Shown here: positions 11,990-23,588 of the stretch, in pieces
How positions within the stretch are numbered: position 1 is the stretch's first letter
How the letters are laid out: each line of letters opens with the position of its first letter
Assembly: GCF_023278565.1 (NCBI RefSeq)
Contig: NC_064678.1
Span: forward strand, 4,774,001 to 4,838,000
DNA from: Colletotrichum lupini
Taxonomy: Eukaryota > Ascomycota > Sordariomycetes > Glomerellales > Glomerellaceae
Direction: 5' to 3'
Length of the DNA stretch: 64,000 nucleotides
Notes under the pieces: model-generated
Database searches by the model: none
Seen by the model: only the letters and a program-made list of their open reading frames with translations
Told to the model about the DNA's origin: nothing
Position numbers and translations under genes: made by a program

Positions 11990-13736
11990 ATGACATCCCC
12001 GTCCTTCCAAGCCCGGCTCCGCGCCGCCATCCCAGACGGGTCCGACGCCCCCACACTCCCATCCCGGGCCTCCCTCGCCGCCGCATCGGCTTCTCTACCC
12101 CGCCGACCATCGTCTCACAGCACGGGTGCCAGCACCGGTGCCAGCGCAAAGGGAGAGGACAAAGACAATGACGGAACCTACCTCGCCCCCCTCGGCACCG
12201 AAGCGACCCTAGCCCACATCCTGACGGACATCGTCCCCGCCCTCAACGGCCAGGCGCGCAGCGGGCGGTACTACGGCTTCGTCACCGGCGGGACCCTCCC
12301 CGTCGCCGAGGCGGCTGACAATATCGTCTCGGCGCTGGATCAGAACGTGCAGGTGCATTTGCCGGAGCAGACCGTCGCTACGGAGGTGGAGAGCGTTGCG
12401 TTGGGGATGCTCGCTGACGTGTTGGGGCTCGAGGACGGGAGCGGCGGCGGTGAAGGAGGGGTGTGGAAGGGGAAGACGTTCACCACCGGCGCGACGGCGA
12501 GTAACGTCCTCGGCCTCGCGTGCGGGAGGGAACATGTGATTGCGAAACGGGGCGGGAACGTAGGAGAGCAAGGGCTGTTGGGCGCGTGTGTGAGTGCCGG
12601 GGTGAAGGGGGTGAGGGTGTTGACGAGCATGGGGCACAGCTCGCTTTCCAAAGCGGCGAGTGTGGTGGGCGTCGGGAGAGCCAATGTTGCAGAGTTGCCG
12701 CTGAGCGCTGATGAACCGTGGAGGTTGGATTTGGAGGGTGTGGAGAGGGTGTTGCGGGAGGGAGAGGAGGATGGGGTGGTGAGTGTTATTGCGGTGAGCG
12801 CGGGCGAGGTGAATACGGGGAGGTTCGCGACGGGGGGGAAGGGGGAGATGGAGAGGTTGAGGGGGTTGGCTGATCGGTTTGGGGCGTGGATTCATGTCGA
12901 TGGTGGTGAGCTTTTTCCGTTGCTGTCTTTTTTCTTGGTGTTGGTTTGTGGTGAGAAGGTGGTGAGATTTTTGCTGACGATGGTTGGTTTGACAGCTTTT
13001 GGCATCTTTGCGAGGGCTCTCGAGGCGAAGCCCGAGTTTGCAAAGATTCGAGAGATGGCTTCGGGGCTGGAACTCGCGGACAGCATCACCGTGGACGGAC
13101 ACAAGCTTCTGAACGTGGTACGTTCGCATCAAAACCCCCCTTTACCCTCTCCCTCCCGTCCTCCTTCTCTGCCGTATGAAGTAGACTAACGTTTGGCGGG
13201 AACAGCCCTACGACTGCGGTATGTTCTTCTGCCGCTCCCTCCCAACCCAGAAAACCGTCTTCACGAACCCAAACGCAGCCTACCTCTCCTCGGCCGGCGC
13301 CTCCGCCATCCCCTCACCCTTGAACATCGGCCTCGAGAACTCGCGCCGCTTCCGCGCGTTACCGGCCTACGCCGTCCTCCGGTCCGAAGGGCGGAGCGGG
13401 TTGGCGGCGATCCTGAGCCGCATGGTTGTGCTTGCGCGGAAGTTAGCCGCGTGGATTCGAGCTTCGGAGGCGTATGAGTTGCTCCCCGAGGGGGTATGGG
13501 ATATCGAGGAGATGACGCACATGGTTGTGCTGTTCCGCGCGAGGGATGAGGGGTTGGATGGGGAGCTCGTGGGGAGGATTAATGGCACGAGGGAGGTGTA
13601 TGTTAGCGGGACGAGTTGGAAGGGGAGGAAGGCTGTTAGGGTTGCTGTTGGCAGTTGGAGGGTTGATGTTGAGAGGGATTTTGAGGTTGTGACGAGGGTT
13701 TTGGGGGATATTGCTAAGGCGTGGGCGAGGGAGTGA
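11990..13736 (+). CDS. group II pyridoxal-phosphate-dependent decarboxylase
   Basis: Exons are 11990-12905, 12996-13117 and 13206-13736 (522 residues). Visible family marks are GFVTGGTLPVAEAADN near the N-terminus, the TTGATASN cofactor region, HVDGAFG restored across the first intron (Asp for the PLP pyridine nitrogen), and DGHKLLNVPYDCG across the second intron with the predicted PLP Lys at residue 342. Members decarboxylate amino acids such as Glu, Asp, Trp, Tyr or DOPA. The substrate cannot be told from this sequence, though the length and N-terminus fit the fungal aromatic-amino-acid-decarboxylase-like group. The start is the first ATG in frame, preceded by an A-rich context (CAAAAAG). 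Both introns break well-conserved motifs, which supports the model. Confidence 0.88.
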
Positions 13737-13781
13737 AGGTATTCTCTTTTGCTGGTTATATGAGATGATATCAAGGTCGGT

Positions 13782-14003
13782 GTTCATGTCAGTACGCGGT
13801 CAATGAGCTAGCATCCCTATAGATCTGGCAGGAAGGTGAGGGGATGGTACTTGGGTCACTTCTCTTTCTTCTCTGTCATAATGAGAAGTGGCAGGGGCAG
13901 GTGGTCGAGGGGTCAAGGAGGCGCCAGTGGAATCCGTTCTTTCGAGATCACCCTTCAACCTTCGCTACACTTTTGGTTCGATTCTCCACTGCTGACCTTT
14001 TTT
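13782..14003 (+). ncRNA. tRNA-like Pol III unit, copy 1
   Basis: Contains a box A-like element TGGTCGAGGGG (13902-13912), a box B GGTTCGATTCT (13975-13985) and a T6 terminator (13998-14003). A normal tRNA does not fold: the acceptor and T stems do not pair and the box A-box B spacing (73) is long. It aligns over its whole length, including about 110 bases upstream of box A, with copy 2 at 14069-14299. It may be a decayed Ser/Leu-type tRNA, a tRNA-derived short interspersed element, or a small Pol III RNA. Confidence 0.35.
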
Positions 14004-14068
14004 CTTTCTGCCCCAAGGTGAACTGACCGCTTGGTTATTCGGTTAGTATAATACTATCTTCCCGTTTT

Positions 14069-14299
14069 ATTCATGCCAGTATATACGGTCAATGACCCAC
14101 CGCCCATCCAATCTACCTAGAAGAAGAGGAGGCGGATGATATTCAGGTCACTTCTCTCCTCATCTGAACACAACCTGAAGTGAAAGGGGCAGGTGGCCGA
14201 GGGGCTAAGGGGGCGCCAGTGGAACCCGTTCTTCCTCGACCAACCTTCAACCAGAGGCTTCGCTTTTTGGTTCGATTCCCTATCGATGACCTCTTTTTT
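14069..14299 (+). ncRNA. tRNA-like Pol III unit, copy 2
   Basis: Contains box A TGGCCGAGGGG (14194-14204), box B GGTTCGATTCC (14269-14279) and a T6 terminator (14294-14299). The box elements are closer to consensus than in copy 1, and the stretch GGCGCCAGTGGAA after box A is identical in both. Cloverleaf pairing still fails in the acceptor and T stems. I regard it as Pol III-like with moderate support and do not assign an anticodon. Confidence 0.38.
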
Positions 14300-14716
14300 G
14301 CCCTCTACCCTACTGAGAATTCAACATTTTTATGATTGCTTTGTTTCTGATAGTCAGCACTTAGATGCGACGCACGTACCGGCCGAGTCCCTTGCGCGTG
14401 AAAATTAAGTTTGAGATACTAGTATCACGAGAGAGGTATGTTGAAGTGTTGTATTGAGAACAGTAACTGGGTACAGACGCTAATGTCAACCATGCCTTAA
14501 ACGCCATGTTGTCAGGAGTTACGCGTACCATGTACCCGTCACAACGCAGGAGGCTGACATCGAGTATAGAACGGTAGTTTGAGGCACATCACGACGTCCA
14601 GAAGAGGTACGGGGCAAGGGAAGGATAATTTGGATGGTACTGTGATACATTCACTTACATGGCGCATTCGAACTTCTTCGGGATGATGTGCAGAACGTGT
14701 CAATAGTATTACTAGC

Positions 14717-16009
14717 CTACAGGTCGAGTATCGTCTCGATAGGAATACCCCAGTACCAGCTCGCCACGCCCATGGCGCCGATGCTCATGGTGAACGCCAT
14801 CAGGAAGTTCACGTCATTGTTATCCAGCAAGTCCCACCCAGTCTCCACAACCCGCGAGGGTTTGGCGTCGCCCACGGTAGGCTTGCGATGCTTCTCCTCG
14901 GGAGCATACCTCTTCTTCGCATCGCTCGTCTCGAGAGCGTTGACGTCAGCGTTCTCCGCCATCTTCTCAACAGCGCTCTTGCCCTCCCCGTGGAGCGCCG
15001 CGGCCTTGACGGTGGCGCGCTTCTGGTTCTTGTCGGCGTGGTCGGCCGGATCGCTGGCGATGAGAACCTTTGCGCCGCCCTCGTCCTCGACGATCTTGCC
15101 GGTCCGCACATCTCGCACGGAGCGCTGAAAGACGGCGCCTAGCACGCTGTCGAGCAGACTTCCCAGGACACCCCATAGGGTCATGCCCAGCATAAAGGTT
15201 GAGCGCTGCTGCGTGGTCCAGGCGCCGAGGCCGCCGCCGACTTTGCCGGCGCTGTCGTCCCCGCAAAGGGGGAGGAAGACCATGGAGGCCGTGACAATTA
15301 TCATGGAGCCGAGGGCGCCGGCAGCGATGCCGAGGGGCGTCACGCCTCCGTTTGTGCCGCGCGGGACCTTGCGCAGGGTCGGGGACGTGATGAGGCGGGG
15401 CTCACCCTTGGCCAGGATTCCTAGCTCGGAGCTGAAGGTGTCGGCGGCGACAGCGGCGTAGTTTGCGATGATGCCGATCACGAGGAGGTCGCCGCCCCAG
15501 GAGAAGCAGAGTGTGCCCGAGGGGTTCGGTGTCGTGGTGTCGAGGATTGCGTCCTTGCGCTTGTTAAGTTGGTAGGCGTGCAGGAGGGAGAGACATGAGG
15601 CCATGAGCGAGTTGGCGAAGACTATCAAAGCGGAGAGAAGTTAGCTATACCGCGCTGAAGAGCTCGGAGGAGCTACTTTTGAACCGACCTTGGACGTGGG
15701 TGCGTGCTCCTTCACTTCCTGATGTGCCGCGCGAGGCCATCGTCATTTGTGCCTTGACATCGTGTTTGACCTGGAGTAGATTTAGCATTTGGCGTTTCGT
15801 TGCAACAAGGGATCTAGCCGTACCTTTGTTGCTCTTGTTCCAGCGAGGAAGAAAGTGCAAAGCAGCGCGAATGGCAGGTTCCACGGGTGGTACGCGTGGG
15901 CGATAGCTGTAACAACGGCGGCGACAATGCCTGCGGGGGTCAGGGACTGGTGCGACCAAGCTCGGTAGACGAGGGCGAGTGTCGCCGGGAAGGCGTAAAT
16001 CGCTTTCAT
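14717..16009 (-). CDS. TMEM19/DUF92-family integral membrane protein
   Basis: Exons are 16009-15824, 15770-15689 and 15621-14717 (390 residues). The protein is strongly hydrophobic in its first half, with several membrane segments beginning at residue 1 (MKAIYAFPATLALVY). It carries the DUF92 marks AGTRATKVKHDVKAQ, NYAAVAADTFSSELGILA and a TNGGVTPLGIAAGALGS segment. A charged cytosolic-type insert (about 260-340, rich in Lys, Ala and Glu) precedes the C-terminal segments. DUF92 includes animal TMEM19 and plant VTE6, the phytyl-phosphate kinase; the fungal role is not established. The second intron starts GTCGGT, a weak donor, but reading phase and motif continuity support it. Confidence 0.85.
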
Positions 16010-17318
16010 GGTGGTCGATTATTCGGGCTGCGTCGTGATGATGGGAGGTTTGCGAGTTTTGGGCAAACTCGGAGCGTGGTGTTGCAGAAACGGTTCACCA
16101 GAATGCCCTGTCCCGTCTGGTGGTGGGATGCGCAGGTGTTCGGGTGAAGGTGAACTCCACGTGACGTCAGCGCTGGGAGCTCGGGGGGTTGGAGTGAGGA
16201 AGCTCTGGATCCCTGTCTAATTTCTTGAGGGCAGGCAGTTGGCTGCCAAATTACATCACCCACCATAGCCATGTACATACTTACACAGCTCCTTAGGTGC
16301 ACAGATTACACGATAGTTATCTGCTCTCAAATTTCTTCAACTAAGATATAATGCTGAAAACCTCATCCAAGGTGTGATGAAAGTTCTAAGCGCATGCCAA
16401 TACGGTAGCAGAGCGTCGAAGAATTCTGGATCACTATCAGTGCATGTGATACAAGTTGGACAGTTACAATCTTCCTCGATCTCGATATTTTGCCATGATG
16501 GTGCTTCCAATGCCTGCAAGGAGCTTCTCACTAAGCAAAGAGCGCATCGATTCGCAAGTTTCAGAACAGAGAGAGAGCTTACTGTGCTGATAGATCGTAA
16601 GGTAGTTGCAGTTCCCACAGGAAAAGCAATGTTACCTATATACATACTTCAGCTACTGCAATGCACCACTCACTCGCCATGAACGGCCGGGTTTTATACA
16701 CTCTATCTAAGCTAGTCATAAATGTCCATTTTCACTGTAAGCTGTCGATGTTGGTGGGGATGGCAACTGCTACGAGCTGTGATATTGATGCGACCAACTC
16801 ATAGCGACAAGATCGAAACCACAGTATACAATCTTGACAGTAATCAGCACCGAATCATCCGTAATTACCGTTTCCTATTCTGACGAGAAGGCTGAGGCCA
16901 CAACGTGAAAACTTCGGGCTTCGTTCCCCGATAACCCCGTGAAGGAATGATGGAGACTGAGTCCCCTCTATCCGTACGAGGAAACCCGGTGCCAGGGGGT
17001 GCGCCATGCACTTTATCTGACCAATCAGCGCGAGCTTCGATGCGATTAGTAGCTCCCCCACGTCCCCCGGAATCGGCTCCTTTTCTGCTTAGCGAGAATC
17101 GACGAACTTCATGATTCATGAAGAGCAAGACACGAACAGTCGCTTCGCTTCACTTCGCAACTTAACTTCTTCGTGGGATGGATTGTGTATAAGGCCCGAC
17201 ACGTCACGATAGAAGGAGAAATAGAACACCTCTCTTTTAACCAAGGCCTCTTTTTGGCCCCGACGACCGCAACAGACGTGAACACCGACTGCCAGTTCTT
17301 GGGGTTCAATTAAAGGCG
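16010..17318. other. intergenic, no gene seen
   Basis: About 1.3 kb of divergent promoter space lie between the DUF92 gene and the mitochondrial carrier gene. It is relatively AT-rich around 16.3-16.9 kb. No open frame shows a known domain. Confidence 0.5.
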
Positions 17319-18340
17319 ATGGCGGCCGCGCGCAATCTCACAACGACCACGAGTCCCCCTCACTCAAACATCATGGTGGCAGACGTGAGGGAAGAGCCCA
17401 AGGCAGCCGTAAAAAACTACAAAGGCTTTGTCGCCGGAGTATTTTCAGGAATCGCCAAGCTCACTGGTTAGTCACTCTGCATTCTGAGATTTGAATACCG
17501 TACTGAAACTGCGAAGTCGGCCACCCCTTCGACACAATCAAAGTCCGCCTCCAAACAACAGACGCCTCGCGCTTCAGCGGCCCCCTCCAATGCGTAGGCC
17601 AAACGCTACGGAACGAGGGCATCCCGGGCCTCTACAAGGGCGCGACCCCTCCGCTGGTGGGCTGGATGTTCATGGACTCGGTCATGCTGGGCTCGCTGAC
17701 GGTCTACCGCCGCCTCGTCGCCGAGCGCCTCTTCCGCGTCGGCGCCGTCGACAACTTACCGTCATACGGCCACGGCATCGCGGGCATCATGGCGGGCAGC
17801 ACCGTCAGCTTCATCGCCGCGCCCGTCGAGCACGTGAAGGCGCGCCTGCAGATCCAGTACGCCGCCAACAAAGCCGAGCGGCTGTACAGCGGGCCCGTCG
17901 ACTGCCTGCGCAAGATTTACGCGAACCACGGCGTCCGGGGCGTGTATCACGGCCTCAGCGCGACGTTGCTGTTTCGCGGGTTCTTCTTCTGCTGGTGGGG
18001 CAGCTATGATGTGTTTTCAAAGTACTTTAAGAAGAACACGAACCTCAGTGCGCCGGCGGTGAATTTCTGGGCGGGCGGGCTGAGCGCGCAGATTTTCTGG
18101 TTGACGAGTTACCCGTCGGACGTGATCAAGCAGCGCATCATGACGGATCCCCTTGGTGGCGGGCTCAACGACGGCACGCCAAAGTTCAGGAGGTGGAAGG
18201 ACGCTGCGACGGCGGTGTATAGGGAGACGGGGTGGAAGGGATACTGGCGTGGGTTCTTGCCGTGTTTCTTGAGGGCGTTCCCGGCTAATGCCATGGCGTT
18301 GGTTGCATTCGAGGGTGTTATGCGGGCTCTGCCAGAGTAG
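17319..18340 (+). CDS. mitochondrial carrier (SLC25) family protein
   Basis: Exons are 17319-17466 and 17517-18340 (323 residues). Three carrier repeats are visible, each with the Px[DE]xx[KR] signature: PFDTIKVRLQT (restored across the intron), PVEHVKARLQ and YPSDVIKQR. These proteins span the inner mitochondrial membrane six times and exchange metabolites. The substrate is not determined; the signature residues resemble the carnitine/basic-amino-acid carrier side of the family, which is inference. The ATG at 17319 is the first in frame. A second Met at residue 19 (IMVADV) is an alternative start. Confidence 0.9.
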
Positions 18341-18614
18341 ATGTGTGGGTGATTACATTGCCGTAAGGTATAGACGAGACATTTGTACGAGGGGCACCGA
18401 TAACCATAGATAGACAGCAGGATACCCAGGATCGGAATCAGAATCGCACCTCAAAGCATAACATCGCAATCATTCACGAACAAAGGAGGACCACATGTGG
18501 CGGATCAACAAGCACACGAAGGTGCCAACTTTTGGTATTCCCTTTTAACCTTGCCAAATTTCCAGTGCCATGCCGACCCAAGTAACCTTAACCTGACTAG
18601 TGCATAGAAACTGT

Positions 18615-19218
18615 TTACTCGTCGTCCTCATCAGCCTCGTCGTTAACGACGTTGAAGAACTTGAGCTCGTAAACACCCTTGGAGGTGGAGACGACACGGA
18701 GCCAGTCACGGAGCTGCTGCTTCTTGAGGAACTTCTTGGTGCTGTGGGGTGGAACAATAAGGTCAGTAAGTTGTCCTTACAGGGTACAAATTGTCGCTAG
18801 CGCGACAAAAGATCAAGAAGAAAACCTACAGGTACTTGAGGTAACGGCCGGAGAGCTCGTTGTGGGCAATGATCTCAATCTTGCCCTCACCCTGCTGGGA
18901 GATCTGAACCTGGTCGCCGAGGTTGCCGACGCGACCCTCAACCTTGATCTTGTCCTGGAGGAACTTCTCGAAGGCAGCGACGTCGAAGATCTTGTCGGAG
19001 GCGGGCTGGGAAGCGTTGATGATGAACTTCTTGGTAACCTTCTGGTTCTTGCCCTTGCCGGTGCGCTTGATCGCCTAGAATTTGGGGAACATGACGTTAG
19101 CCTACTGTTTCACGCCGCCGCCCATTTTCCTCTCTCTCATTTTCCAGAGGAGAAGAGGAAATTGGGCTGGGCCAACAGCAAAGCGGTGTTGTCATGTACG
19201 TACTGCTTGAGGAGCCAT
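18615..19218 (-). CDS. RPL22: 60S ribosomal protein eL22
   Basis: Exons are 19218-19204, 19074-18830 and 18741-18615 (128 residues). The first exon is 15 bases (MAPQA), as is common in fungal ribosomal protein genes. The mature protein has [20 protein letters not shown] at the start, a GRVGNLGD segment, [24 protein letters not shown] across the second intron, and the acidic tail ADEDDE typical of eL22. It is an RNA-binding structural protein of the large ribosomal subunit. The 129- and 88-base introns near the start may have regulatory roles, as in other ribosomal protein genes. Confidence 0.95.
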
Positions 19219-22200
19219 TTTGGACGGATGTGATGGACGCAAAGAAGTTTGATCCTGCGTTTGGTTGAAGTGGTTGTGGTGAGGGGAGGGGGAAGAATTG
19301 ACAGATTGAGATGGAGCTTGACACTTCACGAAACTTTTTCCCAGCCCAAAAGTGGATTTCAGTTGTGGGTGTAGGAAAAAGTGGCAGCGAAATTCTAGGG
19401 CAACGGATCATTATCTTATCCGGAAGGTGAGGAGGGCGGGGCTGGGCAGGAAGTGGCCTTTCACCGAACTCACCGAGACCCCCGGTGGTCTGAGCTCCGC
19501 GCTCCAATCAAGAACGAGTCGCATCCAATTCTTCCCCCAGGCACACTCGTTTGCCATAATTGGCAGGCAAGCAATGCACGAAGGGCGCGTCTGCGCTGTC
19601 GCGGATGATTCACTTTCGACATCGCAGATTGCCATGTCAAGGACCGCCTTCATCGTACCTTACAGGTATTGACCTCAATGGCTTGGGTTAGCTTTCTGCC
19701 TGAAATAGCCTGCCTAGAACCCCCACACGCGAAAGAAGCCCATGCATGTGTGAATCACGGGAGCAATTTGAGAAATAGCTGCCTCTTGCTCTCATTGGTG
19801 GACGCGGATGCGACTTCGTCGTGGTCGCGATTATGGACAAGAGTCAACGAGCCAGTGAGCTCTAGAAAAGGGGGTTCTCTGCACCTAGGCCTAGGCTTTC
19901 CGTGAATGAATTGTTCTACTTCTAGTATTCTATCACCTCGTGACGCATGCGGGACTAAGAGATGGACCGGTTGTATCAAGCAATCCACGGCGAGGCGTGT
20001 CCTAAGCAATTGATCACCTAGAAACGCAATGATAGATTCAATCCACCTTTCTCTTGCTTTCCTAGTCATCGTATCGGCATTACGTAGCGCATCATAGAAG
20101 CTCAGCCGTTTTGTTAACATCAACCAATTCCATCAAAATATCCATCTAAAGATAGTAACCGCTTTATACGAAGGGATTGCGTAAACGTCAACGCACACTG
20201 AGTGACGAATTAGGTCGCTATCTCAAGGTATTCTTCAGGGCGAAAGATTTAGTCTTGCTTAAGAAGGTAATAACCACGTCATATCAAGTTGATGGTCCTC
20301 ATCTATCGCATTTAACGTTCTTTGTGAATTTGCAGAATATCATATTGCTAAGCGATGGAATCTGGTGACTAATTTCAGGTCGTACAACCTACTAGAATAA
20401 CAACAAATTTACTGGCAGGGTCACATCATAAAGTGTCAGTTACAGGCGAACCATATGTACCATCGGCTAGAACATTGGTCCTCATGAGACGTTTTCGCCA
20501 CTTCAGGGTTCAGTCCAATGGCGGGATAAGGTGTAGTAGTTCTCAGATCAGTCTGCCCAGATGAAATGCCGTCAACGCCCTTACTCGAGTTGACTTGCCG
20601 AGGGGCATGACTAGGCGTATAGGCATTGCTGTCTTGACATGCCAAGATAAGTACGCAATGAGTAATTACGAGGCGGCTGGGCCAGTCCGGTTCCTGCCGG
20701 TTGATCGATGAAGATACATAACTGGTTCCTGGTTGATGATGCCCGGAGGAAGACGGCTTCGTCGGGGGTCCCCCTGACTGTTCGTGCGACTGGAGCGTGC
20801 GATCCCCGAGGAATATCCTGAGGCACATATGCATAGGGCTGAACGATTGGATGAGACTACGTACCGAAATGGACCCCACCTCGATCTCTCAACTCCCCTC
20901 CCTCATCAAAGTACCTACTTCTGGGTCGCCATGCCACCAGATACTCTTCTCGATTGCAAGTGTTTGCTCAAGTACTTTCAATTGTCATTCAATGCTACGA
21001 CTTAGGCACCCAGGTCTCGTGGCTGAGTCTTGCGCAGGGTAGCCTGTTCTCCCGGGCAGGGGTGTGCGCCAATGGCACCCTTGAGTGGCACGTCGTCCAT
21101 CTCGACTTGAATCTCTTTCGACTCGAGGTTGCCAGGTTCCCAATCATCTGCACAGCTACGGCACTGCTACGCTAGCTGCCGTTACATTACTCTACAATCC
21201 TGATTATTTCACAGCGCTGACCTTGTTTCATCCCCCCGGATGAGGTTCGGTGAGGTGGAGGTATTTCCCCGTGAAGCCCGAGCTGGAACCTCCCATTCGA
21301 TAGCGGAAAGTCCAAGGCGGAGATCCTCACACCACACCAGCTCGTAAGGCGCATTGCAATCATCCATTGAGGCAGCATATCGAACATGCAGGCGGACTCG
21401 GTCATCTGCCTCGGGTGTCGAGTTCAACCTGGAGACCGTCGTTTCCTGCTCACATGCTTGGCTCTGACCCCCCACCCAACCTACCCCGGGAAATAATGAT
21501 ATCTCTGCAAACTACGGGACTATGTTCGCCGCCTTGAACTTCAATCTTCTGACGCAAAGTACTCGTTTCCTGTTGTACGCGAACCAAAATCATCAACATC
21601 TGTTCCATTGAGTCTGGGTCTCGTCCATCTCTCTCTCTTTAGTCAACGTGAGCTCGTACTTTCATGTAACCAACGAAAACAACAAGATTCAGGAACAGAA
21701 ATCGCTATTCGTAACAAGATCTGAAGCAAGATACGAGGTGTCTCTGATACCCGCAGCCGTGCCGCAGCGGGATGAAATTAGCCGTCCTGCAACCCGGTCA
21801 TCTGGGACATCGGCTCAAGGCACTGCGTCTTTTCCCCACGCAGTCAGGTACCTGCGGTGCATGCTAAACGGCACCCTCAACGTCCTGTTGACAGTATTGG
21901 CATTAGGTACACCCTGTGAAGGCCGCCTTTGGAAAGTCGATTTCCGTCTCCGTAGGAGTCGATTGTTTCCCGCTAGTCCAGCTATCCTCTGTCCGCTGCC
22001 CTCACCGGTCTGCAAGTCAGCAGGCGTCACCCTCGATTACGATGTCGTTGTGAACTTGAACGCAAACTCGGACCCCACCACCTTCTCAAGTCACTTCAAG
22101 GCGTCCCTCTGTTCTCTTGGCTTACAACGTCGAGACGAGAGAATCGTCTCCTGTCCACGTCAACTGTCGAACCCTATCGAATTCGAAGTTGACCTCTAGT

Positions 22201-22527
22201 CGCTAGAGCTTCGGCTTTGGACGCAGGATTGGCTACGGATATGCTCGTATGGACCTTTTCTTGTTGTTGCCTTGTATCGAAACAGCCAGTCGTATCCCAA
22301 TAACGTCTTTGAGTCACTTCGCACATGCTCTAGTGGTGTGGTCTGTACATCGGCACTCTCCGTCGTCTACCATGGCAATCTCATTACAAGAATGAACATC
22401 TTTGAGGCAAGTTCAATTCTGAAACTTAATAGTGGTGAAAAATAAATTACAAAACCTGAACAGATCCGAATCCTCAAGACTAACTCTCATCAGTCTCGAT
22501 CTGTTTCACACGCTACATACCACAGTC
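19219..22527. other. intergenic, no gene seen
   Basis: About 3.3 kb without a supported gene. A 183-residue frame at 21648-22199 begins at GTG, has no domain signature and is not called. The part near 20.1-20.4 kb is AT-rich. No transposon ends were recognised. Confidence 0.5.
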
Positions 22528-23588
22528 ATGATGAGAATAGCTATCGTGGGTGGTGGAGGCTTCGCAGCTATCCTAGCCCATCACATCACGCAAACAGCGA
22601 ACCCCGTAATCATCCTGTCAAGAGAAGTAGGTAATGAGGAAAATATGAGCACACCGGGTCACTAACGCGAAGTTCGCAGTCAAAACCAGAGCTGGAGGAA
22701 CGTTACGACTGTCAAGTCGCGGTAGTAGACTACGATGACGCTGAAAGGCTCCGTTTCGCCCTCAAGGGCATCGACCTCGTCATATCAACGATACGCGGCC
22801 AAGAACAAATCAACGTCATCCACGCCGCGCGCCACGCCCGCGTCCGCCTCTTCGTCCCCGCAGAGTTCGAAGGCTCGATATCCCACCGCCCATCGTCCGG
22901 CCAAGACCCCCTCGACTACGGCTCCTCCGAAGCCATCGAGCTGCTAAAACACTGCGCCAGTTCAAAGTCTCGCAAGATGGAGTACACGGTCTTCTCCTGC
23001 GGCGTCCTGTACGAGCGCTTTGCGCCGGGCGGGCTGGCAGAGTACGGCATGGGAGCCCGCGCTACGATTGGGAGTCAGGGGGTCTATCTCGTCGATGTTG
23101 GGAACGCGTCCGCGGATATTGTTGAGACCAACGGCTCTGGAAGACCTGTGCAGGTCTGCATGACCTCCGTTGCCGACGTGGCTCGGTTTGTTGCCGCTGC
23201 CATCGAGCTGGGCCCGGGCACGTGGCCCCGCGAGTTCAAGATGAGAGGGGACAGGATGTCGGTTCGAGACATATTTGCAAAATGCAGCAACGTGAGAGGT
23301 GGTGAGTGATCTTTCGTCCCCCTACTCTAGAGAAATGATGAGACTGTACGGGCTAATAAAATGATAGTGGCGTTCACCTTGCGAACTCGAAAGTACTCCA
23401 AGCTCCAGAGCGAGCTTACACATTACGAACAACGTCAGAATTGGAACCAGTGGTGGAATATACAGCGACTGATAGCTACGGCGGATGGTCGATATGACTT
23501 TCGTCAGGCCAACTTGAATGAAGCAGTCGACTTTCGACCCGTGAGTTTCAGGTCGTGGCTCGAATCAAACTGGGGCCCAGGATCATAG
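22528..23588 (+). CDS. NmrA-like / isoflavone-reductase-like NAD(P)-binding protein
   Basis: Exons are 22528-22626, 22680-23301 and 23368-23588 (313 residues). The N-terminus has a Rossmann strand-loop IAIVGGGGFAAILAHHI, then VVDYDD after strand 2 and LVISTIRGQEQINVIHAA, as in NmrA-like and phenylcoumaran benzylic ether/isoflavone reductases. A RLFVPAEFEGS segment matches the conserved (F/V)-P-S/A-E-(F/W)-G region. Family members are NADPH-dependent reductases or redox-sensing regulators. The active-site Lys of true isoflavone reductases is not obvious, so the reaction is unknown. Two consecutive Met codons (MM) start the protein at 22528. Confidence 0.75.

Larger units (their letters stand above)
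13737..14716. other. intergenic with two tRNA-like Pol III units
   Basis: No coding region is supported. The stretch holds a roughly 220-230-base direct duplication, described as two units below, then about 400 bases in which I see nothing. Confidence 0.5.

Noticed and set aside
12209..13132. 307-residue frame antisense to the PLP decarboxylase
   Set aside because: It mirrors GC-rich codon use of the real gene and spans its introns; composition is Pro/His-rich with no domain.
21648..22199. 183-residue plus-strand frame
   Set aside because: Starts at GTG, no conserved motif, no promoter or splice support.
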